Part shown: positions 35,091 to 46,211 of the stretch, in pieces | Layout: the number at the start of each line of letters is the position of its first letter | Numbering within the stretch: position 1 is the stretch's first letter | Assembly: GCA_964540815.1 (NCBI GenBank) | Contig: CAZIOH010000004.1 | Coordinates: 1 to 64,000, forward strand | Length of the DNA stretch: 64,000 nt | Reading direction: 5' to 3' | Origin: CAZIOH01 sp964540815 | GTDB lineage: Bacteria > Myxococcota_A > Polyangia > Fen-1088 | Translations under genes and position numbers: made by a program | Notes under the pieces: model-generated | Databases searched by the model: none | Seen by the model: the letters and a program-made list of their open reading frames with translations, nothing else | Told to the model about the DNA's origin: nothing

Positions 35091-35797
35091 ATGAGCCTCA
35101 CCGCGCCGTTCGCCGCGCCCGCCGGCGCCCACGTCGTGGTGCGCGACCTCTCGAAGGCGTTCCTCCACGGCGGGCGCACGCTGTCGGTCCTGCGCGGGGT
35201 GAACTTCGAGCTCCGGCCCGGGGAGATCGCCTCGGTGGTCGGGGCCTCGGGCGCCGGGAAGTCCACCTTGCTGCACGTCCTCGGGACCATCGATCTGCCG
35301 ACCGCCGGCAGCATCCACTTCGATGGGGCGGACGTCACCCGCCTCGGGGCGGCGGCCCTGGCCGACTTCCGCAACCGGCAGATCGGGTTCGTCTTCCAGT
35401 TCCACCACCTCCTGCCCGAGTTCACCGCGCTCGAGAACGTGATGATGCCGGGCCTCATCCTGCGGCTCCCGCGCGCCGAGTGCGTGGCGCGTGCCCGCCA
35501 GATGCTCTCGCGCCTCGGCCTCGCCGACCGGCTCACCCACCGACCGGGCGAGCTGTCGGGGGGGGAGCAGCAGCGCGTGGCGCTCGCCCGAGCCCTGCTC
35601 CTGCAGCCGCGCTTGCTGCTGGCGGACGAGCCCACCGGGAACCTCGACACCAAGACCGGCCGCGAGATGCACCAGCTGTTCTTCGAGCTCAACCGCGAGC
35701 TCGGGATGACCTTGCTCATCGTCACCCACAACCCCGAGCTGGCTGCCCAGACCGGGAGGCGCTTGCGCATGGTCGACGGGCTCCTGGTCGAAGGGGA

Positions 35798-35801
<4 letters not shown>
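35091..35801 (+). CDS. lolD: LolD, lipoprotein-releasing ABC ATPase
   Basis: 236-residue ATPase that powers LolC/E. Walker A GASGAGKST, the Q-loop FVFQFHHLLPEFTALENVM (LolD-like), the ABC signature LSGGEQQRVALARAL, Walker B LLLADEPTGNLD and H-loop IVTHN are all present. The start is the first ATG after the promoter; no Shine-Dalgarno is visible. Its TGA overlaps the bamA ATG (ATGA), a sign of translational coupling. Confidence 0.96.
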
Positions 35802-38371
<2,570 letters not shown>

Positions 38372-38480
38372 CAGCACCGGGCCCGTGGGTGGCGAATTTG
38401 GCCGGTTCGGGGCAGATCGCGGTTTCGCAAGCCGCCCCCTTCGTCTAGTGTTCCGTCGTCTGTCACAAGGAGAATCGAAC

Positions 38481-39059
38481 ATGTCGCGCTGGTTGCTCTT
38501 GGGTGCCTTCCTGATCGGATCCCTTCCGGTCGCCGCCTTCGCCGAGGAGGTCAAGCTCGGGTACGTGGATCTGCCGCGTGCGCTCGGCGAGACCGAGGAC
38601 GGACGCAAGGCCAAGGCCAACCTGAAGAAGGTCTTCGACCAGAAGCAAAAAGAGATCGATGAGCAGCAGGAGGACCTGAAGAAGTCCATCGACGATCTCG
38701 ACAAGAAGCGCACCCTCTTGCCTCCCGACAAGGTCCGGGAGAAGGAGGCCGAGCTGCAACAGCGCATGCAGAAGGTGCAGCAGACCTACATGCGCCACCA
38801 GCAGGACTTGCAGGCCAAGGAGCAGGAGGCCACCGGGAAGATCCTGGAGCGCATGAACAGGATCCTGCAGAAGATCGCCGTCTCCGAGAACTTCACCATG
38901 GTCTTCGATCGCCAGCAGGGTGGGGTGGTCTTCGCCAAGCCCCACCTCGATCTCACCAACGATCTGATCCGTCGCTACAACTCGGGCGAGGGGGCGGCCC
39001 CGACCGCCAGCGACACGCCGGCCGGCGGCGCGGCGGCCAAGACCGCCGCCAAGAAGTAG
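38481..39059 (+). CDS. skp: Skp/OmpH periplasmic chaperone, copy 1
   Basis: 192-residue exported chaperone that carries unfolded outer-membrane proteins to BAM. The signal peptide (LLLGAFLIGSLPVAAFA) is followed by the OmpH start 'VKLGYVDLPRALGE' and a long coiled-coil helix (about 45-140) rich in Lys/Glu/Gln, as in Skp tentacles. The C-terminal tail is Ala/Gly-rich. Excellent AAGGAG 10 nt before the ATG. Paired with a near-identical copy 12 nt downstream. Confidence 0.93.
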   Translation: MSRWLLLGAFLIGSLPVAAFAEEVKLGYVDLPRALGETEDGRKAKANLKKVFDQKQKEIDEQQEDLKKSIDDLDKKRTLLPPDKVREKEAELQQRMQKVQQTYMRHQQDLQAKEQEATGKILERMNRILQKIAVSENFTMVFDRQQGGVVFAKPHLDLTNDLIRRYNSGEGAAPTASDTPAGGAAAKTAAKK

Positions 39060-39071
39060 GGCTGCCCGCAC

Positions 39072-39650
39072 ATGTCACGCTGGCTGATCCTGGGTGTCTT
39101 CCTGCTTTCCTCCGCCCCCGGCAGGTCCTTTGCCGAGGAGCTGAAGCTCGGCTTCGTCGATCTGTCGCGCGCCCTCGGGGAGACCGACGACGGCCGTCAG
39201 GCCAAGGCCAATCTCAAGAAGGTCTTCGACCAGAAGCAGAAGGAGATCGACGAGCAGCAGGCGGATCTCAAGCAATCGGTCGACGATCTCGAGAAGAAGC
39301 GGACCTTGATGCCGGCCGACAAGGTCCGGGAGAAGGAGGCGGAGCTGCAGCAGCGCATGCAAAAGGTCCAGCAGACCTACATGCGTCACCAGCAAGAGCT
39401 GCAGGCCAAGGAGCAGGAGGCGACCGGGAAGATCGTCGAGCGGATGAACCGCATCCTGCAGAAGATCGCCGCCAGCGAGAACTTCACCATGATCTTCGAT
39501 CGCCAGCAGGGCGGGGTGGTCTTCGCCAAGCCGCACCTCGATCTCACCAACGATCTCATCCGCCGCTACAACTCGGGCGAGGGCGCCGCCGCCCCGACCG
39601 GCCCGGACGCCCCGACCGGCTCCACGAAGCCGGCCCCCAAGAAGCCGTGA
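39072..39650 (+). CDS. skp: Skp/OmpH periplasmic chaperone, copy 2
   Basis: 192 residues, about 85% identical by eye to the preceding copy over the first 175 residues. The signal sequence diverges most (IGSLPVAAFA versus LSSAPGRSFA), while the coiled coil and the 'FDRQQGGVVFAKPHLDLTNDLIRR' region are almost unchanged. The two could form homo- or heterotrimers. No strong Shine-Dalgarno is present, and translation is probably coupled to copy 1. Confidence 0.93.
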   Translation: MSRWLILGVFLLSSAPGRSFAEELKLGFVDLSRALGETDDGRQAKANLKKVFDQKQKEIDEQQADLKQSVDDLEKKRTLMPADKVREKEAELQQRMQKVQQTYMRHQQELQAKEQEATGKIVERMNRILQKIAASENFTMIFDRQQGGVVFAKPHLDLTNDLIRRYNSGEGAAAPTGPDAPTGSTKPAPKKP

Positions 39651-39711
39651 TGAGGTGAGGACGCGATGACCACCGCCATGGCCACCCCCGCCTGAGGACG
39701 ACGGCTCCGGT

Positions 39712-40227
39712 ATGCCTCCCGCCATGAACATCCGGGACATCGAGGCGGTGCTCCCGCACCGCTACCCCTTCCTGCTCGTCGACCGGGTCGACGAGATCGG
39801 GGACGACCGCATCGTGGCCAGCAAGATGGTCAGCCGGAACGAGCCCCACTTCGAGGGGCACTTCCCCGGCTTGCCCGTGATGCCCGGGGTCCTCATCATC
39901 GAGGCGCTTGCCCAGGCCGGGGCCCTCTACGCGGCCCGGCTGACGGCGTTCGATCCCGCGCGCCAGGTGATCTATTTCATGGCCATCGACAAGGCCAAGT
40001 TTCGCCGGCCCGTGGTCCCGGGCGATCACCTCACGCTCGAGGTCACACCCCTCAGAAAGGGCGGGGTCATCTGGAAGATGCGCGGCGAGGCCAAGGTGGA
40101 CGGCCAGGTGGTCGCGGAGGCGGAGTTCATGGCCAGCATCCAGAACAAGCCCGTCCCGACGACGGCGCCGTCGCCGGCGCCGTCGTTGGAGCCGGCTCCA
40201 GGGTCGACCGCCACGCCGGGGACCTGA
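39712..40227 (+). CDS. fabZ: 3-hydroxyacyl-ACP dehydratase FabZ
   Basis: 171-residue hotdog-fold dehydratase that removes water from 3-hydroxyacyl-ACP in fatty-acid elongation. Active-site His is in EPHFEGHFPGLPVMPGV and the catalytic Glu in IIEALAQAGALYA. 'IEAVLPHRYPFLLVDRV' is the standard opening. A Pro/Ala tail of about 25 residues extends the C-terminus. The start is the ATG at 39712; a second one four codons in is possible. In many Gram-negatives lpxD lies between skp and fabZ and lpxA follows; neither is here. Confidence 0.96.
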   Translation: MPPAMNIRDIEAVLPHRYPFLLVDRVDEIGDDRIVASKMVSRNEPHFEGHFPGLPVMPGVLIIEALAQAGALYAARLTAFDPARQVIYFMAIDKAKFRRPVVPGDHLTLEVTPLRKGGVIWKMRGEAKVDGQVVAEAEFMASIQNKPVPTTAPSPAPSLEPAPGSTATPGT

Positions 40228-40231
40228 CGCG

Positions 40232-42079
40232 ATGCCGGGTGGGAGCGGGTGCAACCTCCGGTGGACCGCGCTGGTCGGGCTGTCCTGGTGCCTGGCCGCC
40301 CCCCCAGCCTGTCGCCGCGGCTCCCTGCCGCCGCGTGCGCCCGGCACCTCGGTGGTGGTAGCCGCCGATTCCCCGGTGGATGGGGGCGCCACCCTCGAGG
40401 AGATCGAGCCGAACGATCTGCTGGCGAATGCCCAGCGCCTGGAGCTCGGTGGGACCGCCTCGCTGACGGTGAACGGGCACCTGGTGGCGCCCCTCGGGGC
40501 CCGCGCCAAGGACGTGGATCTGTTCCGCATCGTGGTTCCTCCTCCGGCGGTGGTGGTCGAGAGCCCGGACGGCGGGCCGCCGAGCCTGCATCAGCTGCTG
40601 AACCTCGCCGTCACGCCCGAGCCGCGGCTGGCCATCGCGGTCGACGCCCTCGACGATCAGGGACGCACCCTGGTCACGGCCGCCGGCAGCCCGGCGGGCG
40701 AGGCGGAGTGGATCCCCAACCTGTCCGTGATCCCGGGCACCTACTTCGTGCGGGTGCGTCCCGTGGTGTTCGCCGACCCTGGCCCGCGAAAGGCAGGAGG
40801 ATCGGGCGCCACGCCCTCCACCACCGAGGGCAGCGGCAGCCCGGCCACCGCCGCCGGCAATGGCCCCGGCTCCGGCGCCGGTCACGGCACGGGCAGCTCC
40901 CCTGGCCCGAGCGGAGGCCTGCTCGCGCCCGGGACCTCGGGCTACCAGCTGGTGGCGCGCCTCGCGCCTGAGGATCGGGGGGACGAGGTCGAGCCCAACG
41001 GCCGCTCGGCGCTGGCGAACGAGGTGGCGGCCGGCGGCGACGTGGCCGGGTTCCTCGGGTGGCGACGCGACGAGGACTGGTTCCGGATCCCCCTCGCCGG
41101 GCTACCGGAAGGCAGCGCCCTGTCGATCGAGCTCGATCCCGTGGAAGGGGTGGCCGCCTCGGTCACCGTCCTCGACTCGGTCGAGCAGAAGATGACCGAG
41201 CAGAAGGGACGCAAGGAGGAGCGGGTGGCCATCCGGAACGTCCGGCTCCCGTCGTCGGATCCCTGCGTCTACGTGGTCGTCAAGGCCGAGCAAGGCCGGA
41301 ACCCGGAGGCCCGCTACACCCTGCATCTCCGGACCGAGGAGGCGCGCGCCGACTCGGAGCTCGAACCCAATGACGACGTGGCCCACGCCGTGCCGCTGGC
41401 GGACGGCACCTTCCTCGGTTACCTCGGCCCGGGTGACGTCGACGTCTACCGTTACTCCGCGCCGCTGCCGGTCGAGCTCGCCTTCGAGGTCGTCCCGCCC
41501 GACCACGTGGACCTGAAGATCGACGTGCTGCGCGAGGATGGCTCGAGCCTGGCGCGCATCGACTCGGGCCGGCGTCGGGAGGCCGAGCGGCTGCCCAACC
41601 TGTACGTGGAGGGCTCCGTGCTCCTCCGCCTGTCCGCCGGCAAGGGAGACGGCAACGTCGACGAGCCCTATCGCATCACCGCCTCGAGCCGCCCGGTCGA
41701 GCCCGGGGCGGAGCGGGAGCCGAACGGCGTCCCTGCTCAGGCGACGCCCCTCGAGGCTGGCGTGACCGGGACCGGCCTCATCTTTCCGAGAGGGGACACG
41801 GATTTCTGGCGGTCGAACGCCGCGGCAAAGCCGGGCGAGCAGCTGGCCATCGCCGTCAAAGGCATCCCGGGCTTGACGCTCGAGGTTCGTCTGATCGGCG
41901 CCAACGGCAAGGAGGGTGCGCGGTTCCGTGTCGGGAGCGAGGCGTCGGCGCCCTTGCGCATCTCGCCGCCCCAGGGGGCGGGCGAGACCTGTTGCCTGCT
42001 CCAGGTTCGCGAGACCACCGGGCGCCAGGCCAATCCGCGGGATCGGTACACCATCTCGGTCACGCCGGTGACTCCGTGA
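40232..42079 (+). CDS. Lipoprotein-like protein with tandem PPC-type domains
   Basis: 615-residue exported protein, 4 nt after fabZ. The N-terminus has a signal with cysteines (LSWCLAAPPAC), possibly a lipoprotein. Four successive domains each open with an E(L)EPN-type motif and a later 'DxDxFR'-like strand: IEPNDLLANAQRLELGG..., VEPNGRSALANEVAAGG..., LEPNDDVAHAVPLADGT... and REPNGVPAQATPLEAGV. This pattern is that of pre-peptidase C-terminal (PPC/DVUA0089-like) beta domains, which serve as secretion or binding modules. A Gly/Ser/Thr-rich insert divides the first (about 190-235). No protease domain is attached, which is unusual. Function unknown. Confidence 0.75.
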   Translation: MPGGSGCNLRWTALVGLSWCLAAPPACRRGSLPPRAPGTSVVVAADSPVDGGATLEEIEPNDLLANAQRLELGGTASLTVNGHLVAPLGARAKDVDLFRIVVPPPAVVVESPDGGPPSLHQLLNLAVTPEPRLAIAVDALDDQGRTLVTAAGSPAGEAEWIPNLSVIPGTYFVRVRPVVFADPGPRKAGGSGATPSTTEGSGSPATAAGNGPGSGAGHGTGSSPGPSGGLLAPGTSGYQLVARLAPEDRGDEVEPNGRSALANEVAAGGDVAGFLGWRRDEDWFRIPLAGLPEGSALSIELDPVEGVAASVTVLDSVEQKMTEQKGRKEERVAIRNVRLPSSDPCVYVVVKAEQGRNPEARYTLHLRTEEARADSELEPNDDVAHAVPLADGTFLGYLGPGDVDVYRYSAPLPVELAFEVVPPDHVDLKIDVLREDGSSLARIDSGRRREAERLPNLYVEGSVLLRLSAGKGDGNVDEPYRITASSRPVEPGAEREPNGVPAQATPLEAGVTGTGLIFPRGDTDFWRSNAAAKPGEQLAIAVKGIPGLTLEVRLIGANGKEGARFRVGSEASAPLRISPPQGAGETCCLLQVRETTGRQANPRDRYTISVTPVTP

Positions 42080-42185
42080 ATCCCCGCGGCGCGCCGGACG
42101 TCCTACGGTTTCAGCCGAGAAGTCCGATGGGATCTCTTGACACGGTGAACGACGGGCCAATCACCGCCCCAATCACGGCACGATG

Positions 42186-42201
42186 TTTGGGGGCTCCCAA
42201 A
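42186..42201. terminator. Small hairpin before the 65-residue gene
   Basis: TTTGGG GGCT CCCAAA, a perfect 6-bp stem with a 4-nt loop, 107 nt after the PPC-protein stop. It could end that transcript; there is no strong T-run. Confidence 0.35.
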
Positions 42202-42255
42202 ACAAGAGGCTTGACTCGGCGGCAGGCATATTGCAGGACCTTAAGAGAGGCGTAA

Positions 42256-42453
42256 ATGCTCGAACCCTGGATCATCGAACAGATCCGACGCCGCGAAGAA
42301 GAAGAGCGGCAGGGACACCAGCGACCGAGGCTGGAGATCCCGGCGCGCGACGACCGAGACGATGACCGTGAGCGCGACAGCCGCCGTGACAAGGCCCGCA
42401 AGGAAGAAGAGCCCGAGCGGGGCGTGACCATCATCGACTACGGCGTCGCCTGA
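42256..42453 (+). CDS. Small highly charged protein, unknown function
   Basis: 65 residues, beginning MLEPWIIEQIRRREEEE and ending RGVTIIDYGVA, with a very charged Arg/Asp/Glu middle that is probably disordered or helical. A GAGAGG lies 5 nt before the ATG. I recall similar short proteins with this opening and hydrophobic ending in other myxobacteria, which supports it being a real gene, but no function is known. It converges on the DUF4340 gene 19 bp away. Confidence 0.7.
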   Translation: MLEPWIIEQIRRREEEERQGHQRPRLEIPARDDRDDDRERDSRRDKARKEEEPERGVTIIDYGVA

Positions 42454-42472
42454 GCCGCCACGCCCGACCCGG

Positions 42473-43819
42473 CTATTTCTTCTTCAGGTCGTCGAGCTTG
42501 GCCAGGTAGCGATCGATCGACCACTTGGGGCCGAGATAGACCTCGGGGGCGGTCCCGATCTCGACCGCGTAGTTGATCTTGTCCTTGGCCTCGTCGCCGA
42601 TCTTGAGGACGCAAACCTTCTTGCCGTCCTTGCTGCGGGCGGTGAGGGTGGCCTTCGGCTTGACCAGCCCGTTGGCCTTCAGGCTCTGATCGTCGGTGAA
42701 CCCGACCGCCTTGTAGTCCTTGAACGAGGTGGTGAGGGGGGTGACCTTGGTCGGGTCGGGGACGAAGCCCGCCGGCTTGCTGGCCTTCCAGTCGCCCGGC
42801 TTGGCGCCCTTGACGAGGGTGTAGGAGTCCTTGTCGTGGGCCACCACGATCTCGCCCAGGTCCGGCTCCCCGATGTCGCACAGGGTCTTGTCCCGGAAGT
42901 CGATCGGGCGCTTGTCGATCCGGTCGACGTTGTAGCGCTTGACCAGGAAGACCTGCGGGGAATCCCCCTGCTTGACGAAGTAGTCCTCGGTCCCCTTCTT
43001 GTTCCCGACCAGGGCGGTCACGCTCTTGCCGCCCTTGAGCGACACCACCACCTTGGTCCCCGGGTGGTCGAGCCCGGACTCCTCCGGCTTGGCGCCGTCG
43101 GCGAAGTCGTTGGTGACCCAGTTCGACAGCAGGGAGGCGATGCCGGTGGGGACCGTGGTGTCGAGCTTGTCGATCTTGACCGTGGACTCCACCACGCTCC
43201 ACTTGTCGTCGCCAGGCTTGTCGGCCTTGACCACCACGCGGGCGCCGTCCTTGCCCTCGAGCGCGATCTTCTCCACGTCGCCCTGGGTGAACTTCAGGAT
43301 GGTCTTGTCGCGCCAGTTGGAGGTGTCGCGGTCGAAGTTGTAGCGGAACGAGCCGATCCCTTGCCACACCTCGTCCTTGCCCGGCAGCCGGACCAGGGTG
43401 TTGCCGCCCACGCTCTTGCCGACCAGCAGATCCACCACCACCTGGTCTCCTTTGCGCGCCACCACCCGCAGCGCCGAGTTGTCCGCCAGCTCGAACTCGG
43501 CGTGCTTGGCCTTCTGCTCGGTCACGGTGTCACCGAACTCCAGCTTCTCGAGCGACTCGAAGGCCTGCTTGGCCACGTTCTCGTCGGCCGGATACTGCAC
43601 GGGGGCCGTCACCTTGTAGGTGTCCCCCTGCTTGGTGATGACCGTGGTGGTCCCGGCCTTGGTCACCGCCAGGGTATCGAACGAGCCGCTCGCGATCTTC
43701 GGGAGGGGGCGGGGACGCTCGCCCACGCGCTCCCCCTTCTGAGGCTGCCGCAACACGAAGGCGGCGATGACACCCAGGATTCCAAACAAGGCCAGTGCGG
43801 TCAGTGTCTTCCGGTTCAT
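42473..43819 (-). CDS. DUF4340 membrane-anchored protein
   Basis: 448-residue protein with one N-terminal TM (LTALALFGILGVIAAFVL) and a periplasmic part made of repeated DUF4340 units: 'DKTILKFTQGDVEKIALEGKDGARVVV', 'DKTLCDIGEPDLGEIVVAHDKDSYTLV' type strands. DUF4340 proteins are typically encoded next to GldG-like transporters, as here: it is the last gene of the four-gene operon, 29 nt after the GldG-like gene. The role is unknown; it is probably an accessory to that transporter. Confidence 0.88.
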   Translation of the reverse strand: MNRKTLTALALFGILGVIAAFVLRQPQKGERVGERPRPLPKIASGSFDTLAVTKAGTTTVITKQGDTYKVTAPVQYPADENVAKQAFESLEKLEFGDTVTEQKAKHAEFELADNSALRVVARKGDQVVVDLLVGKSVGGNTLVRLPGKDEVWQGIGSFRYNFDRDTSNWRDKTILKFTQGDVEKIALEGKDGARVVVKADKPGDDKWSVVESTVKIDKLDTTVPTGIASLLSNWVTNDFADGAKPEESGLDHPGTKVVVSLKGGKSVTALVGNKKGTEDYFVKQGDSPQVFLVKRYNVDRIDKRPIDFRDKTLCDIGEPDLGEIVVAHDKDSYTLVKGAKPGDWKASKPAGFVPDPTKVTPLTTSFKDYKAVGFTDDQSLKANGLVKPKATLTARSKDGKKVCVLKIGDEAKDKINYAVEIGTAPEVYLGPKWSIDRYLAKLDDLKKK

Positions 43820-43848
43820 GGCGTCCTATTTTGGGGTGTTCGGGGGGG

Positions 43849-45510
43849 CTAGAGCTTCTGTCCCTGGCGCCGGGAACGGCGGAAGCGCCAGCGCAGGAAC
43901 CCGAAGGCGCAGAAGGCCAGCGGCACGCCCAGGATGTTGAAGTACTTGAGCGCGGTCACCTTCTGATCGGGGTCGATCTGCAGGGGACGCGAGCTGACCA
44001 GCTTGGCGCGCACCGGGAGCAGGGCCTCGTCCTCGAGGACCCAACCGATGGCGTTGAGCAGGAACTGCGCGCCGCTGCCGTAGATGGGCAAGTAGCGGCT
44101 CATCGGGAAGAACTCGTCCGAGGCGAAGTCGGAGTCGCCCACCATCACCAGGCGAACGCTCTTCTTGGACTCACCCGGGGGCGTGGTGTCCGCGCTGGAC
44201 ATCGCGCCGCCCGCACCGGCCGGAGCGAACGCGCTCTTGAGCGGCCCCTCGTAGGCGTAGGCCAGGCCGAAGGGCCCCTTGTCCTTGGTGGGCTCCACCG
44301 GCGTCCCCGGGTTGAACATGAAGAACCCGCTGACCTTCCAGCTGCCCGGCGAGCTCTGGGCCAGCTTCCACAGCTTGCCCTGGGCGGGTGGGCCGTCCTT
44401 GAGCGGCCCCACCAGCTCCACCGAGCTCGGGTAGGGGAAGACCACCGCGTTGATCCCGGCCATGAGCTGGAAGTCCTTGTCCTTCGAGCGCGGAGTCTCC
44501 ACCCCCACGAACATCGGGGCGTTGGCCAGGAGCCGTCGCCCGCCCGCCTCGACGGGGCCCGGCACGTTCTGCTTGTCGAGGACGAAGTCCTGGTCCACCG
44601 AGAAGCCGTAGGCCTTGAGGAGCTCGCCGAGGCCGCTGTCGTTGGCCTGCCCGACCTTGGGCACGCCCGGCATATCCATCCCCGGCGCTCCCCCGCGCGG
44701 CTGCGACATGACCATCCCGTCGACCAGGAAGATCACGCCCTTGCCCTTCATCAGGAAGGAGTCGATCTCCTTGCGCCCCTTCTCGTCGATGGCCTGGCGC
44801 GGCCCGCCCACCAGGAGCGCGTCCACGTCCGCCGGGATCGGGGCGGTGGAGGGGTTGACGGTGGTGGTGTCGAACTCCTGGTTCACCGCCTGCTGCAGGG
44901 CCTGGAAGCCCTGCGAGAGATCGTACTCGCCGTGCCCGTTGGTGAGGGCCAGCTTGCGCTTGCGCTGGGTCATCCGCTTGATCAGCGACGAGAGCTGGTA
45001 CTCGAGCCCCTCGGCGCCCACGATCTCCGGGATGGCCTCGCTCTGGCCGTTGTACTGCAGGCACAGGCCGAGGTAGTAGGCGCCCACCTCGAACTTCTGA
45101 TCCTCGAGGCGCTGGATCTGGAGCTTGCGCACCCCGCAGGCCGACGCCTCGTCCTCGAACTTCTTGTCGGTGCCGGGATCGAGCGCCTCGAAGCGCACGT
45201 GCCCCTTCGAGTTGAAGCGGTACTCGTCGAGCAGGTCCCGCACGTAGCGCGACAGGGACTTGAGCTCGGACGGCAGGTTGTCCGACATATAGGCCTTGAT
45301 GGTCAGCGGATCCGGCAGGTTCCTGACCACGTCCTTGGAGGCCGGCGACAGGGTGTAGATCTTGGACTCCGTGAGGTCGAGCCGCCCGAAGATCCGGGTG
45401 CCGATCAGGTTCAGCGCCACCAGGATGCCCACCACCGCCAGCAGGTAGAACCCGGCGTTCGAGGCGTAGCTGCGCTTCTTCTGGTCCATGCTGTTGGTGG
45501 TCATTTCCAC
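43849..45510 (-). CDS. GldG-like ABC-transporter-associated protein
   Basis: 553-residue inner-membrane protein of the GldG family. There is an N-terminal TM (AGFYLLAVVGILVALNLIG), a large periplasmic domain ('LTESKIYTLSPASKDVVRNL', 'ALTNGHGEYDLSQG', 'VDALLVGGPRQAIDEKGRKEID') and a C-terminal TM (ALKYFNILGVPLAFCAFGFL) followed by basic residues. GldG works with GldF and GldA in Bacteroidetes gliding; homologues in myxobacteria are less understood. The ATG overlaps the permease gene by 10 nt. Confidence 0.9.
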   Translation of the reverse strand: MEMTTNSMDQKKRSYASNAGFYLLAVVGILVALNLIGTRIFGRLDLTESKIYTLSPASKDVVRNLPDPLTIKAYMSDNLPSELKSLSRYVRDLLDEYRFNSKGHVRFEALDPGTDKKFEDEASACGVRKLQIQRLEDQKFEVGAYYLGLCLQYNGQSEAIPEIVGAEGLEYQLSSLIKRMTQRKRKLALTNGHGEYDLSQGFQALQQAVNQEFDTTTVNPSTAPIPADVDALLVGGPRQAIDEKGRKEIDSFLMKGKGVIFLVDGMVMSQPRGGAPGMDMPGVPKVGQANDSGLGELLKAYGFSVDQDFVLDKQNVPGPVEAGGRRLLANAPMFVGVETPRSKDKDFQLMAGINAVVFPYPSSVELVGPLKDGPPAQGKLWKLAQSSPGSWKVSGFFMFNPGTPVEPTKDKGPFGLAYAYEGPLKSAFAPAGAGGAMSSADTTPPGESKKSVRLVMVGDSDFASDEFFPMSRYLPIYGSGAQFLLNAIGWVLEDEALLPVRAKLVSSRPLQIDPDQKVTALKYFNILGVPLAFCAFGFLRWRFRRSRRQGQKL

Positions 45511-46211
45511 TTCCTCGACTCGAGGGCCGTGGTCGCGATGAGCAGGCTGACCACGATCAGGGACGCGTAGTAGACGATGTCACGGGAGTCGATGACCCCG
45601 CGGCTGACGTTCTCGAAGTGGGTGTCGGTGCTGAGGAACGAGACCAGCGGCTGGAGCTTCTCGGGGACGAAGGGCAGCACCTTGCCGAACAGGAAGAACG
45701 CGAAGCAGATCCCGAACGAGATGATGAGCGAGACCACCTGGTTGCGGGTGAAGGACGAGGCCATCACCCCGATCGCCAGGTACGAGCCGCCCATCAGCAG
45801 GAGGCCGATGTAGCCGGCGATGGCCGGACCGCGGTCGAGCGGTCCGAGGCGGGCCACCGTGATGGCGAAGACCAGGGTCAGGGCCAGGGTGGTGAGCAGC
45901 AGGGTCATGGCCGCCAGCCACTTGCCGAGCACCACCTCCCAGTCCCGCACCGGCATGGTGATCAAGAGCTCGATGGTGCCCGAGCCCTTCTCCTCGGCCA
46001 GGAGGCGCATGGTGATGGCCGGCGCGAAGAAGCAGAACATCAGCGGCGCCAGGCTGAAGAAGCTGCGCATGTCGGCCTGCTTCTCCACGAACAGGTTGTT
46101 GAAGAAGAAGAAGCCGAAGACGATGGTGAACACCGTCACCACGATGTAGGCCACCGGCGAGTTGAAGTAGGTGCGGATCTCTCGTTTCGAAATCACCAGA
46201 GCGGGACTCAT
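45501..46211 (-). CDS. GldF-like ABC transporter permease
   Basis: 236-residue permease with six TM segments. The family opening 'ALVISKREIRTYFNSPVAYIV' and the conserved 'LLAEEKGSGTIELLITMPVRDWEVVLGKW' region mark an ABC-2 permease of the GldF/NosY type. The substrate is unknown. It overlaps the ATPase stop (ATGA) and the GldG-like start. Confidence 0.93.
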   Translation of the reverse strand: MSPALVISKREIRTYFNSPVAYIVVTVFTIVFGFFFFNNLFVEKQADMRSFFSLAPLMFCFFAPAITMRLLAEEKGSGTIELLITMPVRDWEVVLGKWLAAMTLLLTTLALTLVFAITVARLGPLDRGPAIAGYIGLLLMGGSYLAIGVMASSFTRNQVVSLIISFGICFAFFLFGKVLPFVPEKLQPLVSFLSTDTHFENVSRGVIDSRDIVYYASLIVVSLLIATTALESRKWK

